A stretch of 42,234 nucleotides of DNA from assembly GCA_016935365.1 (NCBI GenBank), contig JAFGRB010000328.1:1-42234 (forward strand), written 5' to 3'. The notes beneath the pieces were generated by a model that made no database searches, was not told the DNA's origin, and saw only the letters and a program-made list of their open reading frames with translations. The position numbers and the translations under genes were made by a program. Positions 24,300 to 32,796 of this stretch are shown here, piece by piece (position 1 is the first letter of the stretch; each line of letters begins with the position of its first letter). The DNA is from Deltaproteobacteria bacterium (lineage in GTDB: Bacteria; Myxococcota; B64-G9).

Positions 24300-25037
24300 G
24301 TGCACTTGTTTCTTTTCGATGTGGACGCGACGCTGGTGGAGACCGGCGGCGCCGGGATCCGGGCGCTGGAGAGCGCCATGTGCGCGATCTTCGGCATCCA
24401 GCACGCCGCTCGAGGGATGTCCTGCGCGGGCCTGACCGACGGGTTCATCGTCCGCCGATTGCTCGAGCGCCACGGGCTGGGCTCGGGCGCGGACGCGGAA
24501 CGGATCCTGGATGCCTACGTGGAGGGGCTGGTCGGTTCGGTGCGCCTTTCTCGGGACTACCGGGTCTTGCCGGGCGTGCGCGAGAGCCTGGATTACCTGG
24601 CAGCTCGATCGGATGCGCTCTGCGGCCTGGCCACCGGCAACCTGGAGCGCGGGGCGCGCATCAAGCTCGAGCGCGGCGATCTCTGGCGCTACTTCGCCTT
24701 CGGCGGCTTCTGCGAGGATGCCGAGCAGGCTGGGACGGATGCGGACGATGCGCTCGCAGTGCGGACCGCGCTGGTGCGAGCTGCGATCGGGCGCGGGCGC
24801 GAGCTGGCGGGCGAGGGCAGCCGGGGGCGAGCCTTCGTGATCGGCGACACCCCGCGGGACGTGGCCTCCGCGCGAGCCGCGGGCGCGGTCGCGGTCGGTG
24901 TGGCCACGGGCGAGTACACGGGCTCCGAGCTCGCCGCGGTCGGGGCCGATCTCGTCCTCCCCGATCTGCGCGGGCCCGAGCGCTGGGTCGAGGCGCTGCT
25001 CGAGCTGGATTCCGCACGCGGAGGGGCTCAATCGTAG
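24300..25037 (+). CDS. HAD hydrolase, phosphoglycolate-phosphatase-like
   Basis: A 245-residue HAD phosphatase. Motif I is FLFDVDATLV, motif II is ATGN, and motif IV is VIGDTPRDVASARAAG with the Gph-like cap between. It resembles phosphoglycolate phosphatases, which remove 2-phosphoglycolate formed during DNA repair or oxygenase reactions; this specificity is not proven. The open frame begins at ATG 24258, but that would share bases with the divergent lipoprotein start. I prefer GTG 24300, which puts motif I at the usual distance. The 3' end overlaps the convergent HAD gene by 10 bp. Confidence 0.82.
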   Translation: MHLFLFDVDATLVETGGAGIRALESAMCAIFGIQHAARGMSCAGLTDGFIVRRLLERHGLGSGADAERILDAYVEGLVGSVRLSRDYRVLPGVRESLDYLAARSDALCGLATGNLERGARIKLERGDLWRYFAFGGFCEDAEQAGTDADDALAVRTALVRAAIGRGRELAGEGSRGRAFVIGDTPRDVASARAAGAVAVGVATGEYTGSELAAVGADLVLPDLRGPERWVEALLELDSARGGAQS

Positions 25038-25765
25038 CGCCAGGAGCTGAGCAGGTTGACCAGATCGTCGGGCGTGCGCACCACGGCATCCGGGCGGGGA
25101 TCGCGCTCCGGAAGTGGCAGGCGGTCGCCGAAGAAGTCGGCCAGAACCGGGCGCAAGCCCGCGCTTCGCGCGCAGGCGACGTCGATCTCGATCCGGTCAC
25201 CCACCAGGGCGCAGCGGGAAGGCTCTGCCTGCAGCGAGCTCAGGGCGTGGTGGGCGATGACCGGGCTGGGCTTGCAGATCCCCACGTCGGCCGAGATCAC
25301 GACGACGTCGAAGTAGTGGTGCATGTTGCGGCGCTCGAGGGCCCGGCGCACCAGGCGACCGCAGGTGGCATTGGATAGCACCCCCAGCGTGAGCCCCATG
25401 GCCTTGAGCTTGGCCAGGGCCTCGGGGATGCCGAAGATGATCGGGTAGGCCTGCTCTTCGGCCTCGAAGTAGCCGTCCACAGCGCGTTCGAGCAGCGCGT
25501 CGGGCGCCGTGCGACCCTGCAGCGCCAGGGCGGCGCGCAGCGAGTCGATCGCCCGGGTCTCGATCCAGTCCTCCTCGGCGCGCTTGCGACCGCAGGCGCG
25601 CATGAAGAGGAAGTCGCGCTGGAGGCGCTCGCAGTCGAGCGCGTCGAAGTGCTCGCGCAGGACGCGGGAGAGCCCGCTCAGGTTCTCGGGGATGATGCGT
25701 TTCCAGTTCAGACGGGTGGAGACGAGGGTGTTGCCGTAGTCGAACAGACAGGCGTCGAGGGGCAT
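25028..25765 (-). CDS. HAD hydrolase, YjjG/haloacid-dehalogenase-like
   Basis: A 245-residue HAD protein. Motif I is CLFDYGNTLV, motif II is LSNAT, the lysine is in CKPSPVIA, and motif IV is VGDRIEIDVACARSAG. The cap region is alpha-helical. It resembles haloacid dehalogenase-like and nucleotidase HADs (YjjG/YfnB type). The substrate is unknown. It is convergent with and overlaps the preceding HAD gene, so the two are not one operon. Its promoter is in the 25766-25949 region shared with the YkuD-type gene. Confidence 0.85.
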   Translation of the reverse strand: MPLDACLFDYGNTLVSTRLNWKRIIPENLSGLSRVLREHFDALDCERLQRDFLFMRACGRKRAEEDWIETRAIDSLRAALALQGRTAPDALLERAVDGYFEAEEQAYPIIFGIPEALAKLKAMGLTLGVLSNATCGRLVRRALERRNMHHYFDVVVISADVGICKPSPVIAHHALSSLQAEPSRCALVGDRIEIDVACARSAGLRPVLADFFGDRLPLPERDPRPDAVVRTPDDLVNLLSSWRYD

Positions 25766-25833
25766 GCTCCGGAGTCTAGAAGGGGCTCCGGTCGAGGGTC
25801 AAGCGGCAAGTATGGATGAGATCCGGGCAGGCG

Positions 25834-25860
25834 GGGTCCGGATCTCGGACATCCGATCCA
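25834..25860. promoter_or_regulatory. Motif related to the repeats upstream of the rSAM operon
   Basis: The plus strand contains TCCGGATCTC (25837-25846), a close match to TCC(A/G)GATGTC of the 1663-1720 repeats. It is followed by GACATCCGATCC, giving an inverted repeat CGGAT-N7-ATCCG (25839-25855). It lies about 75-93 bp upstream of the predicted sigma-54 start at 25930. The rest of the 25766-25903 region holds nothing clear. Confidence 0.35.
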
Positions 25861-25903
25861 GGCGCGGGCGCCTATTTGCTTGAATCATAATCACTTTTTC
25901 GCG

Positions 25904-25919
25904 TGGCATGCGCCTTGCT
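25904..25919 (+). promoter_or_regulatory. Sigma-54 (-24/-12) promoter of the YkuD-type gene
   Basis: TGGCATGCGCCTTGCT matches the sigma-54 consensus at all but one defined base, with GG-N10-GC spacing, preceded by an AT-rich stretch (25872-25899). The predicted start is near 25930, giving a 20-nt leader with GGGAGG before ATG 25950. It excludes the longer open frame that begins at 25908. Confidence 0.75.
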
Positions 25920-25949
25920 GCAGATGCCCGACGGAAAGGGAGGTGCGGC

Positions 25950-27122
25950 ATGCCGAATCCGGTATCGACTTGTGGCGATCGATCCCAGGAGCTCATCGGA
26001 GAGCGGATCGATATCGAGGATGCGATCCAGCTCGTCGAGCTGGCCATGCAGGTGCCCGGGAGGCGGCGCGAGACGGTCATCGCGCTCATGCGCCAGCACG
26101 CGGGGCGGATGGATCCAGAGGCCTTCGCCTTGCTGAAGGCCGAGCTCGCCGACGAGGGTGGCGAGCTGCCCGATCGCGTCCTTCTGAAGGCCGGCGATCG
26201 AGGTGAGAACGTGTGCAGGCTGCGCTCGGCCCTGGGATCTGCGGCCGAGCTGCTCGGCGATGCCCGGATCGCGCCCGGCGCCGGAAGCAGCTTCGACCGC
26301 CGCTGCGAGACGGCCCTGATGGCCTTCCAGCATCGCATGGGCCACAAGCCCACGGGTGAGCTGGATTCTCGGAGCTTGCGCTTGATCAACTACGCGCTCA
26401 CCCAGAGCGACGCGCCGCTTCTCGACGTCGACGCCGAGCCCCCGAAAGTAGACTGGAACGTCTACCTGCACTTCTACCCCGGCGACCAGCAGCGCAAGCT
26501 GGTGGTGCGTCGCGAAGGGAAGGTCTTGGACGTCTACGACATGCGCGGCGGACCGTCCCGATACCGGCGCGATCGGCGCTCCAGGCGTTACGGCTTTTTG
26601 CCCACGCCCCGCGGCCGGTACCACATCAAAGGCTCGGCAGCCCACACGAGTCAGAGCTGGTACTACTCCCAGGTGCCGTTCGGCGCGAAGCTGCGCATGA
26701 AGGACGGCCAGGTGCAGTTCCGCCAGCAGGGGGAGTGGAAGTTCGCCACCGGTGCGGCGAGCGTGCTCGCGAGACCCATGGAGGTCAAAGACTTCCTGGC
26801 CGACGGGGGCGGCCTGCCGGAGCATTACACGCGCAACGACTTCGGCCACCGGGCGTTCTACTTGATCGAGCGGAGCGGCCGGACCGCGGGCCACATGATC
26901 CACCCCACGCCGAGGGGCGAGGAGCGATACGGCGACGACAGCTTCGAGCTGCTCGAGTCGCACGGCTGCGAGCACATGCGACCGGCCGACCTGGACGAGG
27001 CTCGGGCCAAGGGCTACCTGCAGAGGGGGCGGTCCTTCGAGGTGCACGGCTACGACGAGCCGCTGCCGGAGGACGTGAAGGCGTTCTTGCGTCTCAGAAG
27101 CGCGCCTGAGCGGCCAGATTGA
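25950..27122 (+). CDS. YkuD/L,D-transpeptidase-like protein with peptidoglycan-binding domain
   Basis: A 390-residue protein. An N-terminal helical region (1-75) is followed by a PGB_1 peptidoglycan-binding domain (about 76-148, LLKAGDRGENVCRLRSALG). A YkuD-type domain (about 172-370) contains MIHPTP and SHGCEHMRPADLDEA, with the candidate nucleophile Cys340 and His in place. YkuD enzymes make 3-3 peptidoglycan cross-links or attach proteins to the wall. No signal peptide is visible from the chosen start (GGGAGG 7-12 nt upstream), which is odd for an enzyme acting in the periplasm. It may be exported by another route or act on a non-wall substrate. The 3' end overlaps the convergent barrel gene by 29 bp. 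Confidence 0.82.
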   Translation: MPNPVSTCGDRSQELIGERIDIEDAIQLVELAMQVPGRRRETVIALMRQHAGRMDPEAFALLKAELADEGGELPDRVLLKAGDRGENVCRLRSALGSAAELLGDARIAPGAGSSFDRRCETALMAFQHRMGHKPTGELDSRSLRLINYALTQSDAPLLDVDAEPPKVDWNVYLHFYPGDQQRKLVVRREGKVLDVYDMRGGPSRYRRDRRSRRYGFLPTPRGRYHIKGSAAHTSQSWYYSQVPFGAKLRMKDGQVQFRQQGEWKFATGAASVLARPMEVKDFLADGGGLPEHYTRNDFGHRAFYLIERSGRTAGHMIHPTPRGEERYGDDSFELLESHGCEHMRPADLDEARAKGYLQRGRSFEVHGYDEPLPEDVKAFLRLRSAPERPD

Positions 27123-28614
27123 CGCCCAGGATCTGGGCGTCGGCCCAGGTGGAGTAGATGTTGAGGCCGTAGAAGTCGCTCACGTAGCGCACCTGGTTGT
27201 CGTCCCAGGTGAAGTAGACCTCGCCCACCAGGGCCAGGATCTCGGAGATATCCCACTTCACGTTGGCCTTGACCGACCAGATCAGCGCCGCGCCCTCGTT
27301 GACCGGCAGGATCGAGCGCGAGGCCACGTCGCGCACGACCACGGTGCGCTTGCCCGCGAACTCGGCCCCGCCCACGTTGAGGTTCTCGATGGTGAAGGTG
27401 GCCGGCTTCTGGACGCCGAACTTGATGCCCGGCGTGAGCCGCAGGCTGGCCAGGTGATAGTCCGCGCCCAGGGCGGCGAAGAACTCGCCCTCGGCCTCGG
27501 CCGCGTCCGGGAACTCCTGGTAGGGCGTGAAGGACGGCACCTCGTAGAGCAGGAAGCTGAGCGTCCGGTACATGGCATCCAGGTGCACGCGCAGGTAGCC
27601 CCACTTGAGCGCGGCGTTGACGTCGAAGGCCATGGCCATCTGGTTGACGGTCGTGCCGTAGAGGTCCGGGTCCTCCAGGGTCTGCCAGAGGAAGGAGCCC
27701 TCGTGCTTGACCACGAAGCTCAGGCCCGTCCCGTACTCCTCGGGCGAGAAGAACTTGATCTCCCGGTCCGGGTCGTTCTCGTAGAGCTTGAAGTCGATCG
27801 AGCTGCCGATCGGCATGCCCATGTGGTAGCCGACCTGGTAGCTCATGCCGAAGCCGTAGATGGGCTCGCCGCGCACGCCCTCGTGCTGGAACACGCCCCG
27901 GGTGAAGTAGCCCCCGTTGACCTCGGCCCGGATGCCCTCGATGTCCACGCCGCCGCCGCCCAGCACGCCGTAGTTGGTCACCAGCTCGGTCTGCTCGGTG
28001 TCGCCCACGTGCTCGTTGATCTGGGAGGTCTTCATGCCCACGAAGCCGTAGGCATAGTCCCAGTTGAACTGCAGCTTGGCAGCCGGGACAAGGCCGTAGT
28101 TGAGCGGAAAGATCCCGCTGCCGCCCCAGGAGATCTTGTAGGAGTAGCCCAGTCGGAAGCGATCGCCCGAGACCGGGAAGAGCACGAGCTGCACGTTCTT
28201 GTTGCTGGCGCTGCCGGCCGACAGGTCGTAGGTCAGGCGGATGTAGGAGCCCGCATCGTAGATATCGGTCGAGTCCTCGCCCAGGATCCGGAAGCGGACC
28301 ACCAGCGAGGCCTCGGTCATCAAGTTGTCGAAGAAGGCCGGCAGCTTCTTGTAGAGCACCAGGTGGCTCATGGTCTCGAAGCCCGAGAAGCGGGTGTCGT
28401 AGTTGTCGAAGAACAGCGTGTTGGACTTGTCCGCCCCGATGCCGAAGCCCGGGCTGTTGACCATGGTCTCGCCCGGGCCGGCGAAGAAGTTGTTCTCGGA
28501 GAAGACGAAGCTCAGCCGGGTGTCGATGAAGTCGCCGCCCAGGGCCGGGCCGGCCATCGAGGTGCACAGGAGCAGCGCGATGCATGCAATGGGGACTGCG
28601 GCGTATCGGTTCAT
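27094..28614 (-). CDS. Outer-membrane beta-barrel protein
   Basis: A 506-residue protein with a Sec signal peptide (ends MAGPALG). Alternating aromatic and polar strands run throughout, ending in VNLAAQARF, the C-terminal Phe expected of BAM-inserted barrels. About 16-20 strands are likely. No porin family can be named from sequence alone. It is the last gene of a four-gene minus-strand operon with two lipoproteins and another exported protein, 49 bp downstream of the preceding gene. I infer it is the outer-membrane channel or anchor of that surface system. Confidence 0.82.
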   Translation of the reverse strand: MNRYAAVPIACIALLLCTSMAGPALGGDFIDTRLSFVFSENNFFAGPGETMVNSPGFGIGADKSNTLFFDNYDTRFSGFETMSHLVLYKKLPAFFDNLMTEASLVVRFRILGEDSTDIYDAGSYIRLTYDLSAGSASNKNVQLVLFPVSGDRFRLGYSYKISWGGSGIFPLNYGLVPAAKLQFNWDYAYGFVGMKTSQINEHVGDTEQTELVTNYGVLGGGGVDIEGIRAEVNGGYFTRGVFQHEGVRGEPIYGFGMSYQVGYHMGMPIGSSIDFKLYENDPDREIKFFSPEEYGTGLSFVVKHEGSFLWQTLEDPDLYGTTVNQMAMAFDVNAALKWGYLRVHLDAMYRTLSFLLYEVPSFTPYQEFPDAAEAEGEFFAALGADYHLASLRLTPGIKFGVQKPATFTIENLNVGGAEFAGKRTVVVRDVASRSILPVNEGAALIWSVKANVKWDISEILALVGEVYFTWDDNQVRYVSDFYGLNIYSTWADAQILGVNLAAQARF

Positions 28615-28663
28615 GTCTTTTCCTCGCTCGGGTCGCAGTACGGCTCGCGTGAATGGGTTGTGC

Positions 28664-30334
28664 TCAGGGCTTCATCTCGTCCGGCACGTCGGCCGGTAAC
28701 ATGCCGATCAGCACGATCCAGCGCGGCCGGGCCGCGCGGACCTGCTGGAGGTTGCCTTGCAGGAAGGGAATGCTGCGGCCCAGGTTCTCCGGTGCCTCCG
28801 GGTCGTAGTTCACCAGCGCTTCCTGGCTCAGGACGTTGATCATCGGGCCCTGGCCGTCGTCCAGGGAGACCACCCACTGGCCGTACTGGCGCATCGTGGA
28901 CAGCTCCGTGCAGACGTGGTCGTCCGAGATGCGCAGCTCGATGCAGTAGGGCCGGATGGTCTCGATGCTCGCCTGCCAGGGGCAGGTGAGCCTGCAGATG
29001 CCGGAGTAGTCCGGGCCGGCCTCGTCATCGAACATGCCGCACTTGCCCGAGGCGCAGTCGCTGTCCGACGTGCAGGGGCTGGTGGTCAGCTCGCGCAGCA
29101 CCGCGTTGTCGGCCACGACCTCTCTGGCGATGATCGCGGTCTGGCCGTCGCGCTCCAGGCAGGCATCGCGGCAGGTGACCTCCTTGGCCGCGGAGCCCTC
29201 CGGATCCGTGAAGGGGATCTCCAGGTTGGAGTTGAAGTCGCAGTTGACGAGCACGTCCGGGGCGCGGACGTTCTCGAGCCGCACCCGGGCCGACTCCAGG
29301 GCTTCCATGACCCAGTTGTACTTGGAGTGCCCGCAGAGGTGCTCGGTCGAAGCGCTCGCCTCCTCGTCGCAGACGGCCCTGGTGATGGGCGCGGGCGGGA
29401 TGAGCGCGTCCAGGTCCTGGACCCGGAAGGGCTCCGGGTCCTTGTCCGCGTTCATGGCCGCGGTCCAGGCGGGAAATCCCACCTGGGTGCAGCCCGAGAA
29501 GTCCGTGGCCGTGCCGATCAGCCTGTCCAGCCGGTAGCCCACCTCCAGCCCCTCGGGGTAGGAGTAGTTGTAGGCGTAGAGGTGGTTGTAGCCGTGGCCC
29601 GCATCCGTCACGTCCGTGACGTAGAAGCCCTCGCTGTATACCCCGGTCACCACCAGCCAGCCGTGCTCGTCCTCCTCGACCGTGCCGTCGCCGTCCTCGT
29701 CGCGGTGGCACTCGACCTCGACGAAGTTGCCGGCCAGCGAGGAGTAGTCGATGTTCTCGAGCCAGTCGTCTTTCTGGACCTGGCGCAGGGTGGGGTCGGC
29801 GAAGTGGACCGTGTTGGAGGTGCCCGTGGCCCAGGTGCCCTCGGCGTGGTGCAGGTCGTAGTACTCGTCCGGCTCGGGGCCGCCGAAGATGTAGACGCCG
29901 ATGTGCTCGTCGGTGCCCGAGACCCAGCGCACGTCCTCCAGCCACAGGTTGACCCGCCCGAAGACCTTGCGCACCCGGACCGTGGCGTCCTGGACCCGGC
30001 CGTGGGAGAAGGCGACCACGTCGCCCGGGAAGGCGAGCTCGCCCGGCGTGATCCTCAGCGCCACCTCGCCCTCGAAGTCCTCCATGACCATGCCGTGCTG
30101 GTCGAAGGCCTCGGCGTCGAAGGTCAAGGTCACGTCGCCGCTGGTGTAGGCATACGGATCGGCGGCCGTGCCCGAGCCGGATGCCGGGCCGCTCGCCTGC
30201 TTGACCGTCACCATGAAGCCGGCCAGGCCGTTCTCGAGAGCCCGGTGCTCCACGCAGGGGCCCGCGGCCAGGGTGGCGAAGACGGCCAGCGCGAGGGGCG
30301 CGGCGAGCCAGATATGCTTGAATCGTCGCCTCAT
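28664..30334 (-). CDS. Exported protein with an OB-like stretch
   Basis: A 556-residue exported protein. The signal peptide ends LAAGPC, a poor lipobox because of the Pro, so lipidation is uncertain. A stretch near residues 190-270 (GWLVVTGVYSEGFYVTDVTDAG, then LEVGYRLDRLIGTATDFSGCTQV) resembles the OB-like modules of the big lipoprotein two genes upstream. The C-terminal third is cysteine-rich (CTSDSDCASGKCGMF). The start at 30334 has GGAGGTG in front. The frame continues upstream to 32716, but that part is antisense to the 5'-nucleotidase reading. It may bind nucleic acid or carbohydrate. Confidence 0.78.
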   Translation of the reverse strand: MRRRFKHIWLAAPLALAVFATLAAGPCVEHRALENGLAGFMVTVKQASGPASGSGTAADPYAYTSGDVTLTFDAEAFDQHGMVMEDFEGEVALRITPGELAFPGDVVAFSHGRVQDATVRVRKVFGRVNLWLEDVRWVSGTDEHIGVYIFGGPEPDEYYDLHHAEGTWATGTSNTVHFADPTLRQVQKDDWLENIDYSSLAGNFVEVECHRDEDGDGTVEEDEHGWLVVTGVYSEGFYVTDVTDAGHGYNHLYAYNYSYPEGLEVGYRLDRLIGTATDFSGCTQVGFPAWTAAMNADKDPEPFRVQDLDALIPPAPITRAVCDEEASASTEHLCGHSKYNWVMEALESARVRLENVRAPDVLVNCDFNSNLEIPFTDPEGSAAKEVTCRDACLERDGQTAIIAREVVADNAVLRELTTSPCTSDSDCASGKCGMFDDEAGPDYSGICRLTCPWQASIETIRPYCIELRISDDHVCTELSTMRQYGQWVVSLDDGQGPMINVLSQEALVNYDPEAPENLGRSIPFLQGNLQQVRAARPRWIVLIGMLPADVPDEMKP

Positions 30335-30345
30335 CTCGCACCTCC

Positions 30346-32691
30346 TCAGTTGACCTTGGCCGTGATGCGGCCGTCCGACTCGTTGACCACGATCGGGTAC
30401 TTGAGCGGGTTCTGGCAGAACTTGACCAGGGCCGGGCCGAGCGCGTCGCAGCGGTTCTTGGGGTCGCCGTCCAGCACGTCGCCGCAGGTGCAGGAGCCCT
30501 GGACCAGGATCTCGCGCTGGGCTTCGTCGCTCTGGTGATCCAGGCAGAAGGCCAGGGAGAAGGGGTCGACCTGGTTGGGATCCGCGGCCAGCAGATCCTC
30601 GCAGGACGGGAAGCGGGCCAGGTACTCGGTCAGCGAGTCGCGCATGGCGATGCCGGTGTTGACCTTGGTCGTGTTGCGCTTGAGCACGTTGAAGCCCGAG
30701 CCGCCGGCCGCGATGTAATCGTTGGTGGCCATCCGGTACGAGGCGTTCAGCTCCAGGGGGCGCTTGACCACGCTGCCGTCTCCGAGGGTGACCGTGCCCA
30801 CGGTGATGTCCTCGGCCGGGTGGGCGTAGCAGGCCCCCTCGCGGCACTCCCACCTGGCCGTGCCCGAGTAGCCCTCGGCGCAGATCTCGGGCCGGTAGGG
30901 GCAGCAGTCCTCGGCCGAGCTGCACCTGTAGTGCTCCTCGTTGCGCTTGGCCTGGCCGCAGTTCATCACGAAGGAGCAGCCCGCGATCTGGGCCTGGCTC
31001 TGGCAGCCGCGGCCGCCGGAGCGCTCGGTGATGAAGTCGAAGAGCTCCTGGATCTCCGACCCGCTCAAGTACATGACCGTGATGGTGTTCTCGAAGGGGA
31101 AGACGTTGAAGATGGTCTCCATGTTGAGCACGCCGGGGTAGAGGTTGTCGCGGATGCCCAGGGTGTTGGTGACGCAGAACTCGGCCTCGACGCGCTTGCG
31201 GATCATCATGGCCAGCGCCGTCATGTTGCCGAGCGGCGCGTCCCCGCCGCCGGCCGTGTCCTTGCGGTTGATGGCCTTGGGCGCGTAGCCGAAGACCTGG
31301 GTCAGGTCGAAGAGCGGATCGAGCTCCATGTCCACCCGGTAGGGCTCGAGCAGGTTGCGGGTCGGGCCGTGGCCGCGCGCGTCGCAGTAGCCCTTGAGCG
31401 CCTTGAGGTAGTACCAGGAGAAGTACTCCTCGTCGTCCCAGCGGTCCTGGGGCCGCGGCTCCAGGCACCAGATGGAGTCGAGCGGGAAGAGCTTCTGGGT
31501 GTGGGCCACGATCTCGGGCCCGTAGGGCGCGAGCTTGCGGATGTCGCAGTCGGCGTCGGTCGTGCAGGTCACGCCCCGGGAGAAGTGATTGTCCTGGGGG
31601 GCGCACAGGCCGGCCTCGGTGTCGCAGTGGTACGTATCGTGGGGCATGGCCACCATCAGGTCGAGCCGGGTCATGAACTTGGCAAAGGCGCCCGGGTGCT
31701 CGAGCAGCACCTTGCGCCCGGCCGGGTCGGTCAGCAGCATGGGCGGCCGGGTCAGGATGTGCAGGTGGCCGCCGAGGATGGCGTCGATGCCGCGCACGCC
31801 CGGCACCCAGTACTTGACCACGTTGTCCGCGCACTCGTCGCAGGCCATGCGCTTCCAGGGATCGTGCTCCCGCTCGATGAAGGGCCAGACGTTTTTGTCC
31901 CGGCTCAGGTAGATCGCGTGGCCGTCGGTCAGCTCCTGGTCCTCGGTCAGGCCCAGGTGGCTGAGCACGATCACCAGGTCGACCGCCGGGCTGAGGAACT
32001 CCACGTAGGCCCGGACCGTCTCGTTGGCCTCCAGCGGGGTGATGCCCATGGAGTTGCCGCCCTGGGTGATGGAGTACATCGAGCCGATGTCGCCCATGCC
32101 GATGATGCCCAGTCTCACGCCCTTGGCGTTGACGATGGTGTAGGGCTGGACGATGCGGCCCAGGGCGTTGTTCTCGTCCTCGGTCCAGTCCTCGAAGATG
32201 TAGTTGGCCGCCAGGAAGGGGAAGTTGACCCAGTGGGCAGCCTGCTCGGCCAGGTTGGCCGCGCCCTTGTCGAACTCGTGGTTGCCGACCACCATGGCGT
32301 CGGCCTCGATGGTCGACAGCCAGCGGAACTCGGGCTCGCCCGCGCCGTAGTTGAAGACCGGCGCGCCCTGGAAGATGTCGCCCGACTCCAGGTAGACCAC
32401 CCGCTGGCCGCGGCGGCGCTCGCGCTCGATCAGCGCCGCGATGCGCTCCAGCCCGCCGTAGGGGGCGGTCTCCTCGAACAGGCCGTCGCCCTGGTCGTGG
32501 GAGTTGGGCTTGAGGTTGTAGGGAAAGAGCCGGCTGTGGATGTCGGAGGTCCGGAGCACCGTCAAGCGCACGGTCTTGCCCTCGAGGGCCGGCTGCTCCG
32601 TCTCGAGGGTGCAGGCGGCCAGGGACAGAAGCGCCAGGACGGCCAGGGCCAGCCCATAGCCGATCCAGCTCAGCTTCGAATCCGCGTTCAT
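30346..32691 (-). CDS. 5'-nucleotidase/2',3'-cyclic phosphodiesterase-like lipoprotein
   Basis: A 781-residue lipoprotein (lipobox LAAC) of the UshA/CpdB type. The calcineurin-like metallophosphoesterase domain has TSDIHSRLFP, GDIFQG, VVGNHEFDKG, LSHLG and LGGHLHI. The C-terminal 5'-nucleotidase domain has LGIRDNLYPG and YRMATNDYIAAGGSGF. Family members hydrolyse nucleotides and UDP-sugars in the periplasm or at the cell surface. Unusually, a cysteine-rich insert (about residues 565-640, with GCSFVMNCG and CSSAEDCCPYRPEIC) sits inside the C-terminal domain. The gene is second in the four-gene surface operon, between an OB-like lipoprotein gene and another exported protein gene. Confidence 0.93.
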   Translation of the reverse strand: MNADSKLSWIGYGLALAVLALLSLAACTLETEQPALEGKTVRLTVLRTSDIHSRLFPYNLKPNSHDQGDGLFEETAPYGGLERIAALIERERRRGQRVVYLESGDIFQGAPVFNYGAGEPEFRWLSTIEADAMVVGNHEFDKGAANLAEQAAHWVNFPFLAANYIFEDWTEDENNALGRIVQPYTIVNAKGVRLGIIGMGDIGSMYSITQGGNSMGITPLEANETVRAYVEFLSPAVDLVIVLSHLGLTEDQELTDGHAIYLSRDKNVWPFIEREHDPWKRMACDECADNVVKYWVPGVRGIDAILGGHLHILTRPPMLLTDPAGRKVLLEHPGAFAKFMTRLDLMVAMPHDTYHCDTEAGLCAPQDNHFSRGVTCTTDADCDIRKLAPYGPEIVAHTQKLFPLDSIWCLEPRPQDRWDDEEYFSWYYLKALKGYCDARGHGPTRNLLEPYRVDMELDPLFDLTQVFGYAPKAINRKDTAGGGDAPLGNMTALAMMIRKRVEAEFCVTNTLGIRDNLYPGVLNMETIFNVFPFENTITVMYLSGSEIQELFDFITERSGGRGCQSQAQIAGCSFVMNCGQAKRNEEHYRCSSAEDCCPYRPEICAEGYSGTARWECREGACYAHPAEDITVGTVTLGDGSVVKRPLELNASYRMATNDYIAAGGSGFNVLKRNTTKVNTGIAMRDSLTEYLARFPSCEDLLAADPNQVDPFSLAFCLDHQSDEAQREILVQGSCTCGDVLDGDPKNRCDALGPALVKFCQNPLKYPIVVNESDGRITAKVN

Positions 32692-32745
32692 CTGGATTCA
32701 CCTCAGCAGTGGGCAAGAAGGGGTTACGGATGCCATCGAGTCAAG

Positions 32746-32779
32746 CGCCCGGCCCGGCTTGCCCGGACCGGACCGGGCG
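32746..32779 (-). other. Intercistronic hairpin between lipoprotein and nucleotidase genes
   Basis: Two 12-nt arms (CGCCCGGCCCGG and CCGGACCGGGCG) pair with one mismatch across a 10-nt loop in the 105-bp gap between genes 1 and 2 of the operon. There is no T-run, so it is more likely an mRNA-stability or attenuation element than a terminator. The gap shows nothing else. Confidence 0.4.
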
Positions 32780-32796
32780 AAGGAAAGGAGCACTGC

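Noticed and set aside
30346..32716. Minus-strand open frame that extends the 28664-30334 gene upstream
   Set aside because: It overlaps the 5'-nucleotidase in another frame. The downstream gene has its own ATG, signal peptide and ribosome-binding site at 30334.
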